Below, piece by piece: positions 58,757 through 64,000 of a DNA stretch of 64,000 bases (position 1 is the first letter of the stretch; every line of letters begins with the position of its first letter). The DNA comes from Brachynemurus nebulosus (Eukaryota; Arthropoda; Insecta; Neuroptera; Myrmeleontidae), in assembly GCA_035578155.1 (NCBI GenBank), contig JAPWDM010000049.1, forward strand, positions 496,001 to 560,000. The letters run 5' to 3'. The translations under genes and the position numbers were made by a program. The notes under the pieces were generated by a model. That model saw only the letters and a list, made by a program, of their open reading frames with translations. It was not told where the DNA came from and made no database searches.

Positions 58757-59723
58757 TTGAAATTCTTAACTCTGCATCTTCAGTTGGTAGCTTTTTTGTG
58801 GAAGTCTAAGGAAGTTTTCTATGAGTCTATAAAATTGTTTTTTTGGCTGATGATGTTGTATCACAGTTACATTCTTGAGAATAAGTTTGAAATTAATTTC
58901 TCGACTATCTCTGTAACTGTGAGTCTAACGAAAATTTTGTAGAGACATTTTTTTAGATAATTCGGCTGATATCGTCAAATTTTATTAATAACTTTTTAGT
59001 AAAACGTCAACAATCAATATTAAACAAATTAGGAGCTCAAGGAAGACGGAAACACCCGGTTCTTTATTATCGTCAATCTGTGATAATAAGAAACTGAGAA
59101 AAATAGCCGCACTGAAAGAATTTTTCTAGACACCAAGACAAGAGAGTTAAAATTGAGACAAATCTGGAAAAACTGGGGCATCCTAATTACGATATTTATC
59201 TGTGGCATTAACCTATAATCATCAAACCAAAAATATTGTCAAAGAGGTTTAATGTATTCTTATTTAGAATAGTTAAATAAATGAAGGAATGGGCCATAAA
59301 AATTTTCTGTCGAATCATTCAGACAACGCAAACGACGCAAACCAAGGCAAATCGTTCTTCGTTCACTGTAGATACATACCGCATACTGAATGTTTAAAAT
59401 GTGTAAAAATTCTCTTTCGATACAATAAAAGTAGTCGGCAGTCGTGATACACATGTTAATCATTGTACATACATCATACACAACATACACAGTTAATTAG
59501 AATTAATTTGTTTAAATAAAAATGTATAGACAACAATAAAAATGTAGTACTTAATTGATATGTGTACTTACTACAAATAAAAATATTTAATAAAAATTAA
59601 TTGAATCTGTGTAAACTATCGATATTTGTGTAATGTGTTAATCAATTATTATTATTATTATTTATTTTTACTGTGATTTGTATATAGTTTTTGTTTTTGT
59701 TAATTTACGATTTTTGAAGAAAT
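58757..59723. other. Intergenic; upstream region of the candidate host gene
   Basis: No repeat with clear ends. The last 200 bases may hold the promoter and 5' UTR of the gene starting at 59724, but I see no convincing TATA/initiator pair. Confidence 0.4.
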
Positions 59724-59808
59724 ATGGAAATTGTTGAACCTTATGAGAATGAAAAACGAAAAAAATGTTGCACACGACGTTGGATGCAATATGCCGCAAC
59801 ATTTGCAG
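59724..59808 (+). CDS. First coding exon, candidate MFS sugar (trehalose/glucose) transporter
   Basis: ATG at 59724 opens 28 codons plus one base, ending in GCAG and followed by a textbook donor GTGAGT (59809). The peptide is an acidic/basic N-terminal tail (MEIVEPYENEKRKKCCTRRW) followed by MQYAATFA, where the first membrane helix would begin. In insect facilitated trehalose transporters and related sugar porters a short charged cytosolic tail then R-x-QY-AT-A precedes helix 1, and an intron at this place is plausible. The next exon would begin by completing a G-codon (phase 1). None was found in the remaining 4.2 kb, so the gene continues beyond the window. The assignment is tentative: the helix itself is not seen. 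Confidence 0.45.
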
Positions 59809-60038
59809 GTGAGTTTAATTGTGAGAGTTGATTAGTGTATTAAAAAAAGACATAAATATTTAGTATGATAAACATTTTAGATACGCAACAATTTAGTACG
59901 ATGTACTAAAGTAATAATTCACGTGAATGCTAAATAAGCATTCTGTAAGTTTGGCATAAGCGAAATAAGCATTGTGACAGTTTCGCATATCTTTCATTTA
60001 GCGAACCCCGTGGAGTGCAGAATATTTATTTACATATA

Positions 60039-61299
60039 GGGTTGACCGGGGTAATTGTGAATGGATTTTTATGCATTGAGATAAAAGCGTTGTTTTAAGA
60101 ATTTTTTATTTTATATATCACATTATGGTTGATATATTTTTAATTCTACATTATTCAGGATGCACCCCACAAGTTTTGAGCAAATTCGTATGAAAAACAA
60201 AAATTTTATTAGCCATTCACATTTCCCCGGTGCGGTTTTGTAAATCTTATGAATTTTGGGGTAAAAGTGAATGCCATCAGAAAAATTATTTAGAATGCAT
60301 TATAAGAGAAGTGAGGTATATCAGAGTAAAGACCAACTCAAATTCTTGACATTAACCCCACTTTCAAATTTTTCATCATACTTTAGCGGTCACAATTTCC
60401 CTTTGTTTAATGCAAGTTACTCATACCTCAACTTTGTATAAAAAATCAAGGTTAAATAAAAATAAAAAAATTGTAGGAACAAATTTATTACATGCTAAAA
60501 ATGATATTTTGATGATATTTTGTCATTTTATCATATAAAAAATCAAAAGAATTACATGATTTTCACACAAAAACAAGGAAAATTAAATTTTTTCAAAGGA
60601 ATACATTCAGTTAACATGAATAAAAACCAACAATATATCAGGTCTAATACTGTAAATAAAAAAAAAATGGTTTTGTGTTAATCCTATTGCCCGTGGACAC
60701 TCGCAGAGACATTGAAAACAAGTAATTTTTCTGTTTTTATAAGTTGTTATTGGGTAAGGGTACAGTAATGATTTCGTAGATTGATACATAAAACATATCG
60801 CTCTTTACAATTTTTTTTTTTTTGTATTGTTTCTACAACGGAAACTTGTAAAATAATGTTAGCACCATCTTCATCAACATTTTCAACTCTGAAAAGAACA
60901 CTACTGAAATTTTTGACCGAATCGGGGCATTTGTGAAGTAATTGTGAATTGGTAATAAATTGTCTAATTTCTTTAGCAGTTAATAAGGAACCCTCTCAGG
61001 GTTTAGACCACTTCTTTAGAAGTACTTTTAACCATTTCTTACCTTTTAAAAAAAGAGAATATATTTAAAACAAAATTTTTGAGGATTGGTTGAAGTAAGA
61101 TACACAAAATTTTGCAAGGGTTTTTTCAAAATAAAAAAAAAGATACTAATACTTGGAGAATTGTTATCAAATTTTAATAGCGTATTAAGAAAGGACAGAA
61201 AAACATACTAAGAGTTGATTTTTAACAATATTAATGTTATTTTAGAAATTATAGGCGCCGTTCACAATTTCCCCAATTCACAATTACCCCGGTCAACCC
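60039..61299. mobile_element. pogo-like non-autonomous element
   Basis: Ends GGGTTGACCGGGGTAATTGT (60039) and its complement (61299), flanked by TA (60037-60038, 61300-61301). Subterminal repeats on CCCCGGT/AATTGTGAA occur inside (60210-60240, 60920-60950, 61262-61290). A weak - strand frame around 60750-60930 (RVENVDEDGANIILQVSVVE) may be a transposase tail remnant, but I would not rely on it. Confidence 0.7.
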
Positions 61300-61904
61300 T
61301 AATACGTTCTTTTTTTCTTTAAACTTTTATAACATACCTACCCGTTGAGAAGCTTTTCTTATGCTGTACTTACAACAACTAATTTTTTTAATAATTTGAT
61401 AAAAGTTAACTCGATCAAAGCAATAAAAAACTTTTGAAATTTTATAATTCCAGTGCAACGCACTTATCCCATTATAGTTTTACATATTAATATAACGTAA
61501 AAGCCCCTATACCGGAACACAATTTTTAGGTGTGTAATTTAACTAGCGTATAAAAATTAACAAATAAACACCCATTTTTTTCCTTAATAAGCATAAAAGA
61601 AAGTTTTTTTTTAATCCAATGAATATGCTTTTAAAAAAATACAACCCAAAAATTTTTAATTTCCATTTTGTAACTCGAATCAGTATCTTTATCGGGAAGA
61701 TTCCGTACCGAAGATTGGTTTCTTCAAAATATTTTCGCCACCACAATCTTCTTGCCATGGTGGCGTAATACGCACAGAATATTAGGGAAATGAGAGATAT
61801 ATTAATTTTATCCATCAACACCACTATGCTCTGGACGTAAGAAGGCGTAAAAATTAACATTTTTTTTTTTAATAATATACAAATCTATTGAAAATATACT
61901 AGTT

Positions 61905-62114
61905 TACCTCATTTCGAATACAATTGATCATTAGTTATCGCTAAAAATTAAATAATTCTTATATTCGAAAAAAATCTTCTTCTATCCTAAAAACAAACAG
62001 CAAATTTAAAATTTAAGTAAATGCAGTAATGAAAAAGATAAAGCCAAGAAAACGGAAATTATTTAAATTCAAAGTGATGAAACATTGTTAAATTTAAGTG
62101 AAATGGACCATATA
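61905..62114 (+). repeat. Family C, copy 4
   Basis: Same orientation as 40972-41195, ending TTTAAGTGAAATGGACC beside the MITE. Confidence 0.7.
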
Positions 62115-62117
62115 TTA

Positions 62118-62573
62118 GGTTGGTCGTCCTTTGGATGCGGAAACGTGCGATATTTAATTCGGACGAATACGCATGAAAACGGACGAACAATCCAAACAGC
62201 TGTGGAGCTATACATCCTCGTCCATTGAAAGCGTCTCGTTCATCCGTTTCCGTGCGTATAATTGCGACATGCGAACAGATCCAATTTTGTTTGGATTTTG
62301 TCGCGTGAAGAAGTCCGTTCCATGAGATTTTTATTTTTATTGAAATGAAACTGAAGGTAAACTACAATTATAACTGTGTACTTTTGCATATTACGTGCCA
62401 TAAATTGTTTTTACAGCATCTATCGCTTGAGAAAAAGAAAATTAAAAAGAAAAATTTTGTCGAACATTGGGCTACTGGACGGACAGTAGACATATCATTT
62501 TGGACGAACGACAAACGTGCGTAATCGTCTGAATTAAATATCGCACGTTTCCGCATCCAAAGGACGACCAGCC
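62118..62573. mobile_element. 456-bp Harbinger-type MITE
   Basis: Inverted ends of about 55 bp (GG(T/C)TGGTCGTCCTTTGGATG, then CGGAAACGTGCGATATTTAA), flanked by TTA on both sides (62115-62117, 62574-62576). No coding capacity. The ends are nearly identical, suggesting a recent insertion. Confidence 0.75.
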
Positions 62574-62576
62574 TTA

Positions 62577-63608
<1,032 letters not shown>

Positions 63609-64000
63609 GTGTGAGTTTTTTGAGAGTTGCCATTTTGGTTGCCGCCAAACCATTGATTTAATGTTTCAGATAAAAATTGTTTAGATAAGAGTTGTAGATA
63701 TCGCCGGGGGCAACCGATTGCTATAGTTAGGAGCTTTATAGCTCTTATGGTTTTCGAGCCATGATACAAACTTACAGATTTTTAAATGAAACTATATATT
63801 AATTTTTAGATAAAACTGATCTAATGCATCAGTTAAGAACATAAATGGGGGAAAAAAATTTTTTTATCCAAGTTTGTTTTTTCAATATTTCTGTAATTTA
63901 TCAATTAGGCGGTAAAAATATGTATATTTATTTGAGGTTACTGCAACCGACAGTGTTCTGGTTTGTTACATTTCTATTACATCCAAGAAAAGAACGTTTT

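Overview
The window is AT-rich, intron-bearing, repeat-dense nuclear DNA of an animal, most likely an insect. The evidence is I-, LOA- and Jockey-type LINEs, pogo, hAT and PIF/Harbinger DNA transposons, TATA plus TCAGT-like initiators about 32 bases apart, and one exon that looks like the start of an insect sugar-transporter gene. No prokaryotic signature is present. I cannot name the species.

Layout. 1-15.7 kb is a nest of short transposons: a hAT-like element (112-2110) split by a pogo-like element (338-1647), a 903-bp element with 3-bp TSDs (2389-3291), a 5'-truncated Jockey-type LINE (3714-4222), a 1.2-kb inverted-repeat element inside an older dispersed repeat, an internally deleted pogo transposon (6616-8178) sitting in a TA microsatellite, and a roughly 120-bp tandem array (about 12.65-14.4 kb). 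32.4-59.7 kb is more of the same: a hAT remnant (38021-38925), a PIF/Harbinger remnant (44474-45575), a decayed LOA LINE (about 48.5-50.45 kb), a GC-rich foldback and interlocking inverted duplications (54.0-58.8 kb). From 59.72 kb a candidate host gene starts on the + strand and its first intron fills the rest of the window, itself carrying a pogo-like element and a Harbinger-type MITE.

The centrepiece is 15690-32404: a mobile element with nearly identical terminal inverted repeats of 3.9 kb, ends 5'-AG...CT-3' and a perfect 6-bp target duplication (TACATA). Those ends are what Maverick/Polinton integration gives, yet no DNA polymerase B, integrase, packaging ATPase, protease or capsid gene is visible. 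Instead it has small genes. Each arm carries an 82-aa ORF (with a proposed 56-nt intron) and an exonuclease-like gene broken by the same frameshift in both arms. The 3.1-kb unique centre carries, all on the - strand, a C2H2 zinc-finger protein, a 120-aa protein that may be a nucleic-acid-binding OB-fold, and two tandem 62-aa cysteine-rich proteins. Several genes share a TATA/initiator layout, and CCA/CCG triplet arrays lie upstream of them. It reads as a non-autonomous, Polinton-like or virus-satellite-like element that would need enzymes supplied in trans. A nearly intact I-clade LINE (17893-23668, - strand, 12-bp TSD) later inserted into the left arm only.
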